The notes: a model not told the origin generated them from the sequence alone. 64,000 nt of DNA from Acanthacorydalis orientalis (GCA_034766995.1 CM068320.1:14966187-15030186), one strand, 5' to 3'. Shown: positions 13,663 through 27,766, counted from the stretch's first letter. Numbers and translations are program-made.

Positions 13663-13752
13663 TAGAGAAGAGCGAGCGCGGAGCCAATACCCTCTCCGAG
13701 AGGTAGTCAAGTGCGGCGAACAGAGGACAGACTCCCTTGGTATTTCTCTAAC
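13663..13752. other. GC-rich block with terminal dyad
   Basis: A 90-bp segment of balanced base composition in AT-rich DNA. It is bracketed by gttagagaa on the left and its reverse complement ttctctaac on the right, with partial internal complementarity (ccaatacc and ttggtatt). It does not fold as a standard tRNA cloverleaf by eye. It may be a small RNA-derived repeat or the core of a short inverted-repeat element. Identity unknown. Confidence 0.3.
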
Positions 13753-13858
13753 TATGTGTACATATGTGTATATATATATTTACAATTTTAATTTACATAA
13801 TTTTTTACATAAAAAATATCAAATTTCACTAGTAAAATCTTTGGTTACGCCACAAACA

Positions 13859-14143
13859 ATGATTTTATTAATGTTCAAATTAATCTTAAACAGTACTATC
13901 GAAAACATATACTACAAAAACAATAAGACGCCGAAGATAGAAATACAAAATGATAGCAGTTGTCTTTCGTTGAACGGTGGTTTATTTCGAGCACTGCTCA
14001 CAATTAAAGTGTGGAATCTGTGTGAAAGCAGCATTGCGACAAATGCTTTAGACAGAAGGTCGCTGAAACAAACTCGTCTTTACTGTGACACGGTCTCTGT
14101 CATGAACGGCAATGAGAAGATAATTCAAAAGGAATTCGTATAA
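13859..14143 (+). other. Unassigned open frame of ~94 aa
   Basis: The frame runs from an ATG at 13859 (MILLMFKL) to a stop at 14141-14143, in a segment less AT-rich than its surroundings. It contains no motif I recognise and no flanking splice logic was found. It could be a remnant of a mobile element or a chance frame. I do not claim a gene. Confidence 0.15.
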
Positions 14144-14369
14144 TAGAACAACACACACAGCTCATATTCAGGTTATTTTAGATTTTCGTGTTTTATTTTT
14201 TTACGACATATATTTCCCAAAATAAAACATCAAATGAAGGTTACAAAATATATAATGTTTGCCTTTTTCAGTATACCATACTTATGTTTAATTTTATTTA
14301 TGAACAGTCATTAGCTTACATTTTCATTCTCGTTTATATTCAGAATACAATTAGAATAAATTAACAATA

Positions 14370-14373
<4 letters not shown>

Positions 14374-14429
<56 letters not shown>

Positions 14430-14441
14430 AATATATATATA

Positions 14442-14474
<33 letters not shown>

Positions 14475-14475
14475 A
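14374..14475. repeat. Compound (TA)n-(TC)n-(AC)n microsatellite
   Basis: A TA tract runs into ctctct repeats at about 14442-14459 and then cacaca repeats and tacatac units. Confidence 0.95.
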
Positions 14476-14829
14476 CATACAAGTGCATTTTTGTACTTAC
14501 TTATTTGAGTCAATAATAACTAAAAAGGAACATTCTTTCACAATTACCGCATAAATATTACCCTTTTTATATTATGTACTTTTGTTTGAAATTGACATTT
14601 TATCTCCACATCAAGTCATTTTCATAATTATCTTTGTTTTAAGGATTATCTAATTTATTTAAAACTAATGCATAAAGTGATGTAATAATAAAATAAATTA
14701 GCATAAAACTGCTTTTCGTTTCATAAACTCTTATTTCTTTCCTATCATTTTAAGAAAAGAAAGGATAAAATATGTACTACATAACTGCATTCCTTTGCAG
14801 AATTTTCCATGAAATTGTCTCTATTTTTA

Positions 14830-14894
14830 TTAGGTTGGTGCAAAAATAATTGCAGTTTTACGTATCGAGTATAAAGATGCATATATCAGTTAAA

Positions 14895-14947
<53 letters not shown>

Positions 14948-15961
14948 ACCATTGGCCTGCACACATTTCTCCCAACGGGAAACAAGTTTATTTATTCCTA
15001 CAAAATAGAATTCTAGAGTCCTGGGATTAATGGATTCATCCAAAGCACTTTGACCTGATGATTGATCTTTGAAAACTTTCTCTAATAGGAAATTACTCAA
15101 CTGTTTTTAAAAGATGATAATATGTCGGAGACAGGTCCGGAGAATAAGGTAAGTGAGGTAAGGTGTCATAACCCAGTTCATTTAATTTTTTTAAAGTCAT
15201 TTATGAGACGTGTGGTCGAGCGTTGTCATGAAGAAGAATTAGTCCTCTTCGATTGACTAATACTGGCCATAAACGATACAACTTCTCATGCACTTGTACA
15301 ATTTCCTGCCAATATTTTCCTGCTGTTATTGTTTCACTAGGATTTAAGAAGTTGTAGTGAATGACGCCATTTGCCGACTACCAGACCGTAACCATAATCT
15401 TTTTTTCATGAAGCTTCGGTTTAGGAAACTGCTTTGGTGCTTCTCCTCGGTCTAGCCACTGTGATAAACGTCAATGATTGTTGTGAATGATCAACATTGA
15501 GTTCTTCTACCACCTCTCGAGTTGTTATACGTGGGTCCGCTTCAATAATGGCTCTTAAATCGTTATTGTCTATAGCTGAAGGATGTCCACGACCGTTCTC
15601 ACCATCAAGGCTTTCGTTTCCACCACGAAACTTTTGGAACCAGTGTAGAGCTGTACGTTCACTAACTGAATCGTCGGCAAAAACAAATTTCATATTTCGA
15701 GGCGTTTCTATTGCTTTACGTCCCAATTTAAACTCATACAACAAAATCGCGCGAACTTGCTTTTTTTCTATGACTAATTTAAGAGGTTATACCCAACAAA
15801 ACTGAAGAATTTAAACAATAGACACAAGCTAAAATAAGTAGTGCTAATTTCATTGTTTACAATAATGTATCACATGACTATAACAAAAGATAACAGTAAC
15901 TAGAAAAATCGACGTCAAACTAAAAACAATAAAAACTGCAATTATTTTTGCATCGTCCTAA
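14830..15961 (-). mobile_element. Mariner element, cecropia/Hsmar1-like, internally deleted
   Basis: The ends are inverted repeats starting ttaggttggtgcaaaaataa on the left, with its counterpart at 15929-15961. A TA dinucleotide lies on each side (14828-14829 and 15962-15963), so the 1,132-bp element has intact boundaries. The transposase is on the minus strand: LLYEFKLGRKA, then VSERTALHWFQKF, then REVVEELNVDHS. After that ~200 nt appear to be missing and the frame resumes with WLDRGEAPKQFPK. LLHDNARPHVS is present. The third catalytic region reads SPDLSPTYYH where SPDLSPTDYH is expected, so the third Asp is lost. Stops and a TA microsatellite near the C-terminus confirm it is inactive. Confidence 0.9.
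14900..14944. repeat. (TA)n microsatellite inside the mariner
   Basis: TA tract lying within the 3' part of the transposase region, close to the left terminal repeat. It therefore expanded after the element inserted. Confidence 0.95.
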
Positions 15962-17579
15962 TATTATAATTTAAACCTAGATATTTTCATACGTTTAAAG
16001 AACTTTTGATTACAGTTATGAAAAAATGTTTTTTAAATCGGATAATTCGTTTCTTTTAGATAAATCTGTAATTATATTTTAGTCACAAATATTTTGGTTT
16101 ATCTCCCATTCGTCAAATACTCAAAACGAGATCTTCATTAATTTTACAATTATGGTTGTATATCGAAATATTTTCCATCGTTCTTTTACTTCCTAAGTTA
16201 TAATTAAAATCAAAAGTTTTAACCTGAAACTTCTAAAAATATCTGTAAACATTCAATACGTTAATGAACATCATTTTTGCATTAGAAGCAAAGAACGGAA
16301 ACATTTTCAATACATGTAATTTTAATCTCCTGACTACTGTCATCATCCATGTACAACTATGGCAATATGTAATGTATAGATCATCGCCATAGAAGTATGA
16401 CCCGTAATATTATTTTAGTTTAATGTTATCATATCAGTATGTTTTGATGTTTGATATACTTTTCATTACTTTTTACGCCACACGTCTACCAATCACTCAA
16501 TATAGCTTTTATTAATTATCGAAGCTTTTTATTGACTACTGATATAAAAGTTCAAATCTTATTCCTTTTAAGTAAATACTATATTAGTAATGGTTAGTAC
16601 TATTAGAAGTGTAAATTGTAAAGAATTTCTCAATTTTCCTATTGAAAAATTTAGACCCGAATATGGCCAACATGTACATATGATACAGATGACTACAGAA
16701 CGTTTTTTACTTCTTTTTTCTATTGTTACATTTTCATAATTTATTATTAAAAAAATAATAATTGACAATCACAATCGATTTTTACACTGTAAAAATTAAT
16801 ACAAGATATTTTGCGAAATATTTTTAGTAAAGGCATAATGTTTGGAATTACAATATACATTTATTTATAAAAAAAGAAAAAAATAAAAACAGTAATATAA
16901 ATGATTAAATACTTTAATTCACGCATACAATTATTTTCTACAGAAACCGCTATATAATTTTTTTTCCATCATATAATCACTATCGTTTGAAAAATACTTT
17001 TGTGCATAACACTTTTTGCATTTTATAAATGTGTGCTTTATCAGCTTAAGAAGCAATATAAACTTTAATATTAAAACTCGCTGTATTTACAATGGTACAA
17101 TCATAACAGGATATTTAGTATTTATTTCAACGATTTTCAGTATTCACTTTAAGACGCATGACAATATAAATATGTACTACTACTTGTTGTAATACTGACT
17201 ATATTCGTATACAAATAAAACCACCTTTTATTTTAACATACTGCCGACCTCAATAGAAATTCGGTCGAGCAGAGCCATAATGCAAATGAGATAGATCTCT
17301 ACCCATTCGGTCACCAATGTGTTAAATACATTTCATGATGGATACTTTAACTAAAAGATCAGATTGAAACGAAGAAAAGCCAGGAGGAATTTAATCAAAG
17401 ATTACCGTATTCTCTTTATAGTGAAAATAGCATTCATTAAAAAAATAAACTAGAAAAGTGTAAAAAGCTAGTTGGCGAATATTCAATATGAGGCGCGATT
17501 TTAACCTAAGGTCTATTTTGTAATTACCGCCGATTAAACATGAATGATGAGATAACATATGCGTAATAATTTTAAATGG

Positions 17580-18724
17580 TTCATAGGCTAGTCACCAACC
17601 CCTTTCATTGTTTACAAAGATGCCTTTGTTGCCTTAGAAGTCTTTTGTTTGATGCCACTTGTGAGTGATTTATAATGTGTGCAACAATAAATAATCCCGC
17701 TAGCTGCGAGGGCTCGTACTGTGATTCGGTTTTTGTTAGCGAAAAACAATAGTGGTGCTGAAATTCACAGGTAACTTTGTGAAGTATACAGACCAAGTGT
17801 TATGAGCAACAGTAAGATTAGGCAATGGTGTCGTTTATTTAAAGAATGATAGATGAATATTCATGACGAATGATAGACGATTTGGTGGAAAAAGAACACG
17901 AAAATTCGAGAAAATTGTCGTTACAATTTCACAATTATCTATTTAATTTAAAGAAGTTTCACAGTCAGTGATTTATGACATTATGATAGAAAAGATACGC
18001 TACAAAAAACTGTATGCTAGAACGGGTACTAAAAATGTTAACCGATGCACACAAGCAGAAACAAGTGGATTCAGATAACCAATTTTCGCAATGTCAAGAA
18101 AATGAAGGAGACGACTTTTTTATTCACATTGTGAATGGAAATGGAACCTGGATTTCCTACACAAACGTCGAATCAAATCAACAGTCAGTGCAATAATACA
18201 ATTCGGCGCCCTCAAAAGCAAAGAAGTTTAAGCAAGCACCTTCGGTCAGGAAAATCATAGCCACCGTTTTCTCGAATCGAAAAGGGGTCATGCTTGTTGA
18301 TTTTCTTGAACGTCGAATTACAATTAATGCCGATGCATATTGTGAAACAATGAGGAAACTTAGACGTGCTATCTAAAACAGAAGACATGGGTTGCTGTTC
18401 AGTGGGATTGTGATTTTATACAATAATGCACGACCTCATACCGTAACTCGAATTGTTCATATACCGCAAGTCTTTAGATAAGATATTTTTGACCACCCAC
18501 CTTATAGCCCGATCTCGCACCATGCGATTACCACCTGTTTTTGTACCTAAAGAAATGGCTCTCATTTCAACGCTTTGAAAATGACGAAGACTGAAAACAG
18601 ACGCTACTAATTGATTTAAGTCAACGGCGGCGGATTCCTTTGACACGAGAATAAGAAAGCTGGTGCCACGATACCAAAAATGCGTGGAAGCCAATGGTAT
18701 GTGGAAAAATAATGTGTATGTATG

Positions 18725-18810
<86 letters not shown>

Positions 18811-18845
18811 TGTATTTTGCCTGCAATAAATCATTTGTATCATTG
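17580..18845 (+). pseudogene. Heavily degraded mariner-type transposase
   Basis: Plus-strand pieces in several frames match one mariner clade in order. They are IIATVFSNRKGVMLVDFLERR (broken by mutation around it), INADAYCETMRKLRRAI, ILYNNARPHTV (second catalytic region, Asp replaced by Asn) and DHPPYSPISHHAITT (eroded third region). A degenerate N-terminal part covers 17760-18190. No reliable terminal inverted repeats were found, and a GT/TA microsatellite at 18714-18808 interrupts the tail. Clearly dead. Boundaries are approximate. Confidence 0.65.
18714..18808. repeat. Compound GT/TA microsatellite
   Basis: tgtatgtgtgta units followed by two TA tracts with an internal (TG)n. Confidence 0.95.
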
Positions 18846-19099
18846 CTTTTTTAATTTCTGAACGGACCTTACTATAAAAACGCGCTTCTTATGTCATAAA
18901 CGTACTCATACCTGGAGAAAATGATATTTTTTCATGTTGGAAATGTTGCATTCTTTAATGAGAGCCTCTAAGAATAAATTGAAGAGAAAAGTAATCAAAA
19001 TAAATGAACGTTTTTGTGTAGATCAAAACGCAAAGCAACGTTCGATGCGTAGAAATGAGTCTTAAAAGAATGCATAAAAATGATATTACGCTTCAGTTG

Positions 19100-19938
19100 T
19101 GTTTGAGCTGTCGAACGCTACATGTCTTTATCGATCACATATAATGAAATCACTGAGAGATGAACCTCCCTGAATTTAATGTTGCTCGAATCGCGAGTTT
19201 GCTCGACATTGGGCAAAGTCAACGTCAAGCGGTAAAACCGCTTTCTGTGAGCCGTTCCACTGTTCAAAGAGTTTACAGACGTGGCTTTACACGAAAGCGA
19301 AATTCTGGTTGACGATGGGCTATTTTCCAAAGAGACGAAAACATCATATTGCATAAATGTCGCTCCAAAATCGTCACTAAAATGCGGTTGAAGTCAAACA
19401 TCTTCTGCACGACTCGGAGCGTGAACCTAAAAGTGGACGATACATTGAAAGCTTAAAGAAGCTTCTTTGACGCCCCAAAAACCAACCACTGGGTTACAGC
19501 TTACCAGAGCTTACCGAGTTGCCCGGTTACAGTTCACCAGGTAACATATTCACTGAACATTGAAGAAATATACTCATCACTGATGGAGTAGGATGTGTTT
19601 ATAGGGTGAGGACGGAAATTGTGAAATCTTTCAAAAATTGTCAAACTGTAAGCAAAAGTGGAGGGAATACCCTCCCCCCCCATTAAAAAAATTAAACTTT
19701 CACTTTGATTGCATTTTTATTCCTTTTTTATTAACCTCTATAATCTGTTTTTAACAATAATTTTGAAAAAGTCAATTTTTCTAGATTTTTCAAAAAATTC
19801 AAAATCAATTTTCAAAATTCTTAATTTTTTTCGACTTAAGTGCCTTTACATAGAATATTCTCACTATCCACGCACTTTCTTTGATATGTCACATTTAAAT
19901 TAGATTTTTTTAAATGGCACGGTTTTTTTGGGCCAGTG
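19100..19938 (+). pseudogene. Tc1-like transposon remnant
   Basis: Around 19160-19320 the plus strand encodes EFNVARIASLLDIGQSQRQAV and then SVSRSTVQRVYRRGFTRK. This is the helix-turn-helix start of a Tc1-family transposase, followed by RWAIFQRDENII in another frame. The catalytic part is absent. The right end at about 19917-19938 reads ggtttttttgggccagtg followed by TA, which fits a Tc1-type terminus (cactggcccaaa reading inward). No matching left terminus was found. It is a fragment whose left limit is uncertain. Confidence 0.6.
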
Positions 19939-21295
19939 TATATTATTATTATTCTTCTATGTAAGCAATTACACAGACGCGGTCACACACATAACATTTA
20001 CAGACCCGAATTAATACAATATAGGAAGAGTTTGCCAGTTTCAATACACGTTTTATTCATTTCATTGAACACATAAATGTTATGAATGCAATGTTAAATT
20101 CTTTTTAGAGATTTGGCTTCAAAAAGCTGTCGTAGATTCAACATAGTATATCCTATCCAATAAAGCCATCGTGCCAAATACGCACACGTAAAAAATTGAA
20201 AGGTATAAAAATTCGATACCCTATCTAAAATAATAAACATTTTATAGCCATTTATTACATAATCATATTCAAAGCGCTTTAATGAATATACATAGTACTT
20301 TAATAATTTCTTTTTTGATAACTCTGATGCGAGTACAGACAAAGTCTAATAAGACTGGTCTAATTAATCGGCAAGTGTTAAAATCCGGAAATAATGAGCT
20401 GAAATCTAAATTTTCAGAACAAATGCCAAAAAGAGAACTGACATGCTGCGTTTTACTTCCTTTTATAATTTCTTTCGATAACACAAATACATTTTTTTTA
20501 AAAAAAATGGGGTTTACTTCCCCATTGATATGCATATCTATACTGTTAATGTTTGTATCAGTATAGTGCAAATTACGATGATTCATCGCTGAAAAATATT
20601 GAACAGACTCTACTTAAGAGGATTTGTTATCTTTTAATTAATTAAGTTTCAAGCTCTAAAAGTCTTTCACTAGTAATCTGTGCTAAATGACACTGAAACA
20701 ATTTATTAACATTGGTCTCAATTGCATTATCAAATACATTTATATAGTTATACCGATGATGACATATTCTAAACTATGAACCTCTGTTTCAGAATAGAAG
20801 TCACGATTATTAAAATATAAACAAAATTAAAACCTTTCTTCAAAATTCGTTCATGCATTATTTTATTATAGATCTTGGTCAAGTGTTGAAATAACGTCAC
20901 AAAACAATATTGAACAAGATGGCGTCCAAAAAGCAGAATATTAGACACTGCATATTTTTCGCATTCCAGTGGAAACAATACTGCCGATTGTTCAGTTTTG
21001 GGAAAGATGTGACGCATAAAACACAAAAAATTCTAAATCAGTGGAAGAATTACAAAAATACATTACGACGTCATCCAATCAACGCCGCCATCTTTTTTCG
21101 ACTGGGGATTCGTCAGTTACCCGACAGATAGAGGAAAATAATACAAAATAATGGGTGATATTTTTAGGGTTAAAATCGATTCCATTTTTCTGTAAACATA
21201 CATTTTCTATAAAAAAAAGGGCATTGAATTAATTTGTGCACCTACATCTTTACACAGTAGGATTGAAAACTATTATTTTCAATTTTTACCGCCCC

Positions 21296-21447
21296 GGAAA
21301 TACACACATACATCCATACGCGTACGCACACACACGTATACACACAAACACAAACAAACATACACAAACAGGGTATGTGTGTATGTAAATGTATATATAT
21401 ATATAATGCGTGTGAGTGTGTGTGTATGTGTGTGTGTGCGCGTGTGC

Positions 21448-21507
<60 letters not shown>

Positions 21508-21520
21508 GTGTGCATGTATA
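21296..21520. repeat. Compound AC/GT/TA microsatellite
   Basis: Successive cacacata, acaaacac, gtgtgtat and TA tracts. Long frames on the minus strand are repeat artefacts. Confidence 0.95.
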
Positions 21521-22452
21521 TATTGTTGTCTAGATTGGTAATGTATTGATTAATGACTAGCATATTTATCTAAAACGACATCCGTAGGTGTAAAAAGACG
21601 TCATTTCAACGTCACATCTTTACAGTAGTATTAACAAGTCTATCAAACTTACACGCTCGTCGCCCCACATACCGTGGTGCACTCACGCGTTGTAAGGCGA
21701 CCTTAAAAATAGTAACGTTATTGAACTGCGTCCAATCATTAAATTATTATTTCCATTTCAGTCACGTATATGTACAAGTATTTTTACTTCGCTTTATTTT
21801 CTTTAAACGAACATATGCGTACATATATTTTTAATCCACACACATATTTCATACACAGAGGAGGATACCGAAATCGAAATTCTATCATTCATCTATGTAA
21901 ATTATAACTGATTAATAAACGATTTTATTGTAAAAAAAAAACAATTAGTATCTTTAATACATCTTAAGTAAAGGAAAGAAAATCAGATAGAAACAAGTAT
22001 CTTATTAAAATTATAAACTATCTTAAATAAAATTAATCTTAAAATATACAAATGTTAATCAGAATATAATCTTAATTAGTAATTCACAAATCTTATAAAA
22101 CATCATTTATTTATTTATTTTGAAATATCAACTTATAAATGGAATATGTGCAAATAGGAAAGGGCGATCAAAAACATACTTTAAATGTTTAAATATATAG
22201 TACACTTAATATGAAATAAAATAATTTACACCTGATATTCATTTTAAAAACAGTAGAAAATAAATAATTAAAAATCTATTAACAAAAAACAATGTCACAA
22301 AAATAGTATACAATTTCTGAGCAAGAATAAAATAACAGTATCAAATTACAGTTTTGATACACTTTTTTACTTAATTTATCTCTATTCATTTCTATCACAT
22401 ATTTTTCTGTGTGCCTGTTGTTAACTTATTCTACAGGAATCCTGTAGGTTGT

Positions 22453-22707
22453 CAGGCCCGTAGCTAGACCATCATATTAGAGGGGGCAAAGAAAATTTTT
22501 GCGGGACCCAATTTTTTTATGTCAAAATTATTAGGAGTTACGGTGGAAATGCGCTCATAGAAACGTTTTTAATCATCAAGGTAAACCCATTAGGAAGCTT
22601 CTCCATGATTTTAAAATCTCACAAAATCACAGACTTTATTAAAGGGAGCAAACGAAGCAACCCGGGGGAGCAATGTCTCCCCTAGCCCACCACTGACTAC
22701 GGAGCTG
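22453..22707. mobile_element. Short non-autonomous DNA element, hAT-like termini
   Basis: A 255-bp segment, more GC-rich than its flanks. It begins caggcccgtagctag and ends in the imperfect inverse (ctgactacggagctg). Internal text such as gagggggcaaag near the left and gggggagcaatgtctcccc near the right is also partly inverted. There is no coding capacity. A clear target duplication is not visible, so class assignment is tentative. Confidence 0.5.
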
Positions 22708-24224
22708 GGTTACTTGGAAGTTCGCTTCTTCTACAACCAATTTCTATTTTTTTCCTCTTCTCATAGATCTTGAACTTTCTCTAGGTTTAAGATCTACCAG
22801 AAGATGACGAAAATCTAAACCAGTTCTACAAAAAATGAACTCACATACGATTTACAAAATTCGTATATAACAGCATCTCCAGTAAGTTTAGATTTTTTTG
22901 TACCTTGGCACTTTCAGTATGATTATCGCCATCGAAATGCGCAAAACAACAATCAAAACTGATTAATAATAATTTCTTAACCACAGTGCCAAAACTATAT
23001 TGTTAAGAGCACTAATTTTTAGATTTTCATAACCTTTTTGATTAAACTGTCGCGCATTTCGTAAAGTAAAAATTTTAAAACAATGTCGACCACTTTTATT
23101 GCAGAATGTACCATCATATTTAAACATATTAATAATGCATTATATTGCAGTGTAACTTTTACCGTAATTCTTTTAATGGCTCATTTAACAAGTATATTTT
23201 ATTATCCAAATTTTAATACTGATATTAGTTTCTGATCTTTTATTAATTCTTCCATATTGATCGGCCATATTTTCGATACTTTTTAAATGTAACTTATACA
23301 AAAAAAAAAAATAATAATAATAATTTCAGGAACCAAAATGGCTTTCAATTTAAAATATGATACACATGACTGTGCATAACTTTTCACGAAGAAATTTGAA
23401 ATTTTAGTTGATTTAATATATTTTTTTCTGTTCTTCTTTATTTAATTAAAAAAGGAATATTTCAGTCGTTTACCAAAATTTTAACCTCTTCGTATTTTTC
23501 AAAACTAGTATTACTCATTTTACTGAGCGCCTAAAGGACTTCTCTTGTTGGATTAATTACTTCAATTTCAAATATCGTTTAACGAAAGCTCGTTCTATGA
23601 TTAGGCATCATCTTCTTTAAATAATTTTGTAAAGAATTTGTTAAAAAAAAATAAAACATACATCTTATTTCACATTACGGTATCAACAGTTTTAAATTTC
23701 AGATTATAAAAGTATACATAAGTTTTGTTTTTATATCTGATAAAAGCATATTTCAGAATTTTGAATATTTAGACCAGTGAGCTTCAAACTTTGTCGACTC
23801 ATGTAATCCTTAAGATTATATTTTTTTACAGAACCCCTACCATCTATGTCTAGGAAACTCGATATGCGTGCCTCGCAATTTATGAAAAAGAACCATTTTA
23901 CATAACCAAATTTTATTTATTACATCTGACTGAACGGGGTAGTAATGTGTACTCATAAATACAGTTTTACTACATAATAGGTATAAATACAATTTTACTG
24001 TATAATAACAGGTATTTATAGAAATAAAAGAAATTAATATGGCTTTTCAGGTTTTTTCTTCAAAAATTCTTTCGAATTTTGACTTTGAGTAGCGGACTCC
24101 TGAGGAAGTTGCGCAGAACCTTACAGTTGTGCGGAACATAGTTTGAAGAACACATTTAAATGATTGCGTTACTGCTTTTACAGTCTTTCTCACACACAAA
24201 CGCATACTCGCATTTTATCTGTAT

Positions 24225-24381
24225 GTGTGTAAATGTAAGTATATATGTGTGTGTGTGTATATGTAAGTATATGTGTGTGTGTATATGTAAGTATATATGT
24301 GTGTGTGTGTATATGTAAGTATATATGTGTGTGTGTGTATATGTAAGTATATATGTGTGTGTGTGTATATGTAAGTATATA

Positions 24382-24457
<76 letters not shown>
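24225..24457. repeat. Higher-order GT/TA minisatellite
   Basis: About six tandem copies of a 24-28 bp unit (gtatatatgtgtgtgtgt plus atatgtaa) are followed by a (GT)n and a (TA)n tract. This is a true tandem array of a composite unit. Confidence 0.9.
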
Positions 24458-24465
<8 letters not shown>

Positions 24466-25102
24466 TATAACTAAAATTCTCTTTGAATCGCTTTATTATA
24501 CTATTAAAGCTTGAAATGAGTATTTTTTAAAAAAATATAAAGAATTTGAAGCTACTCAAAACACATCCCACATAGACTAACTTTTTAACAAATTAAATAA
24601 AGACTACTGATTACTCAGTTCAACCAATATTAAAATAAAATCCATGAAAACAGAATGTGAAAGAATAATTAAAACCGAATAAAATACAATTATGTGTATT
24701 TTTAATACGGGCATGTATCAATAATATTTCAATCGAATTTGATTTAATTAAGCGAAATATTAATTTTTCATCCTATTTAACATATTTGAAATTAAGCAGA
24801 CATGATTTAATATTTAAAATAACATTCGAAATATTACAGGTAAGCGAAAAAAAAAAAATTAAATAAACGAACTGAAATTATAAAATTAATAACAAATATA
24901 TTTAATTAGTTATTGTAAATGAAAAATAAATATATATATATATATATATATATAAACAATGGACACATATATGAGTACGAGTAATTAATCCATATGTCTG
25001 CATATATAATATAGGAACAAAACATTTTTGAAAAAATTTATAAGAATTTCTTACACCAAATTAATGATTAATATTAAATAGTGATGCACTTATATGTATT
25101 TA

Positions 25103-25151
<49 letters not shown>

Positions 25152-26734
25152 AAAAATGTCATTCAGAAAAAAAATTAAGAAAACTGTAATTATTAGTCTT
25201 TTTTTTTAATACGGTAAATGTTTTCAAAAATTTCTATGGCTGAATTTTAATATGTTCAAGTAGCTGTCAGAAAATGATAATAAGTTGTCTAAATGATTAC
25301 TTTACAAGTTCGAAGACCTCGTTTTAACTTAAATGTTTTCACTATAAACCTTAACAAATGTATATATGCCAAACTTTTCTACCCACATATCTTCACATTT
25401 TTTTTCCATTATTCATATAATAAAAACAAAAGATGGTATCGGTTTGTTCCATTTTACGTTTAAAATATTGAAATCTATTTATGTTCTCTAAGGAAAATGT
25501 ATAAAGATCAATATCATTAATATATACATATGTCCAGTTTATGTACATATGAATGTATATGTATACTTATATACACATGTGTATATATTTACGTGTTATA
25601 TATATAATCAAAAGTCTTATATGAACCGTGTGAAGTATTTAATAGAAAAATTTGGAAGTATTAAATTTAAATAATTTTATTACTTATCTTTATATACATT
25701 TTTAAAACATAAGAAAATATAATAAAAAAAATTTTTTATTGTAATTCTTAATGTTAACACCCTACTACTAACGTGTATTTTTAATTTGAATATTAGTATG
25801 CAAGTGTACATAGGTGCATATGTATGTATATATGTACATTGATGTGTGTATGTGTGTGTGTATATATATATATATATTCCAATGCCATTAAAAGACGAGT
25901 ACCAAATAAATGGAATAATGCCAATATTATTTTGTTACATAAGAAAAGAAGCAAAAAAAATGAAAAATAAACATCGTTGTCTCTTACATTTTGTAATTTT
26001 TAAAAGTATAATTTAAGAATATAACTGAACTCATCTCAAATGTAATAAGAAACAGAAATCAAAACTACATAAAAATATTCCGTTCTACACTCTTCAAAGA
26101 AATAATAAATGAATAAACATTCCTTTTATTTAAATATTATTAATGATTTATGCATTTTCGAACTAAATATATAACATTAATTGTTTAAAAGTATGAAAAA
26201 TATATTAATCATTGATAATTACTATAATATTTCTGGCGAAATTAATAATTAAAAAAAAAAAAAAAACAAAAAACCAAAATAAAATAATAAATAAAATGTA
26301 TCGAAAGAATATATCAACAATACATTTTACGTAATAAAGCAAAGAAAAAAATTAAAATTATAAAGGAATAAAAAAAAAATATAAAATCAGTACATCGGAG
26401 TCGGTGCCAATTTGATTAAAGCAATATGTTTTGCGTAAATTAAATATTAATAATACATTCCGGACATGAAATTACCAAAAACTGTTTTATTCACTATACG
26501 TAAACAATATATTAGTGTAAGATCCATGAATAACGTTTCGTTACATAAATATCTGATAAAATCGTTAGAAAAAATTGAAAAAATAATCTAATTCGAAACT
26601 CGAACCTTAAAAATTATATTGTAATAAGAAAGAAAATAAAAACTAAAACACCAAAACAAGAAATAGTTATAATTTATTACAATGTACATGTACATTTTTA
26701 CTTGTTCTGTATGTAAATGAATGAATGAAAATAA

Positions 26735-26792
<58 letters not shown>

Positions 26793-27129
26793 ATGTATAC
26801 AACGTAATATTTCATTATAAAATCGACAAAATTTGAAACTGCATATGAAACACAATTAATATATTATAATACATAAACTGTATAGAACACGTACATATCA
26901 CTGACATCAAAATCAAGGTTAGCGACAATTGCTTCGAAATTTTAAAAATGAATATAAAATTCACTATTTACAATCTCCTGTATTCTTTTATTTAAAACGT
27001 ACTTTTTAAACATGTTTTTATAAAACATATGTTTTGCTACTCGTAAGTTCACTGAAATGTATAACAAATTTAATTACTCTACTTAAAATCATTTTATTTT
27101 GTTACAAAGACATTAAATACAACTTTTGA

Positions 27130-27410
27130 CCGTTGGTAAAGAGAAACAAGAACAAATCTCAAAACTTTTCAATCTAGTAATCATCCTTTACACGATTGGG
27201 AAATTATTCACAAAGTGTTGAATGTTCCCTTGGTTACCGCCTACAACATGATTCCAAAAATAATACAGTCAAAAAGTATTCTGGTTACTAATACAAGACT
27301 GCCGCGGAATAGCGCTCTGATCGTGAAGACACACGTCTGTACCCGAGTGAAAGATTTGATGAAAATTAAATCATTTACTTATAACACGATTATAACGAAC
27401 TATTAAATAA
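27130..27410 (+). pseudogene. Possible Tc1-like transposase HTH fragment
   Basis: One frame reads KVLNVPLVTAYNMIPKI, then SKSILVTNTRLPRN, then SALIVKTHVCTRVKDLMK. This resembles the second HTH and the GRPRK linker of Tc1-family transposases with key residues eroded. Base composition is less AT-rich than flanking DNA. No catalytic domain or terminal repeats are visible. It could also be coincidence. Confidence 0.35.
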
Positions 27411-27712
27411 AGAAAAAATGCAAGCTAAAATATAAATTAAATTCTATATCATAAAAGAGAATACGAATGCACTTACAAAAAAATTCCATTCAATAAATTA
27501 TAAATACTAATATTTTATACAGCAAATTAAAGATATTTTAAATTGTTATTTTAGGATAAAATACATTGAACTACCTTGATGTACTACTTAGCAGTATTTG
27601 ATAATTACCGGAAATTGGCCATATCTTAATGTATATCAAATTAATGCCATTGCAACCGGTTATAATTAATAATACTTTAATGTTATTAAATTATTATGTA
27701 TTTTTTAACATT

Positions 27713-27716
<4 letters not shown>

Positions 27717-27763
<47 letters not shown>
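27717..27763. repeat. (TA)n microsatellite
   Basis: Pure TA tract. Confidence 0.95.

Positions 27764-27766
<3 letters not shown>

Noticed and set aside
16568..16768. 66-residue minus-strand frame
   Set aside because: No motif and AT-rich codons throughout; treated as chance.
20282..20566. 94-residue open frame with a hydrophobic start
   Set aside because: A signal-like N-terminus but no conserved motif, no cysteine pattern and a second hydrophobic end; AT-driven chance is more likely.
20919..21131. MASKKQNIRHCIFF open frame with a good start context
   Set aside because: It vaguely resembles a mariner N-terminus, but no further transposase motifs follow and there are no terminal repeats.
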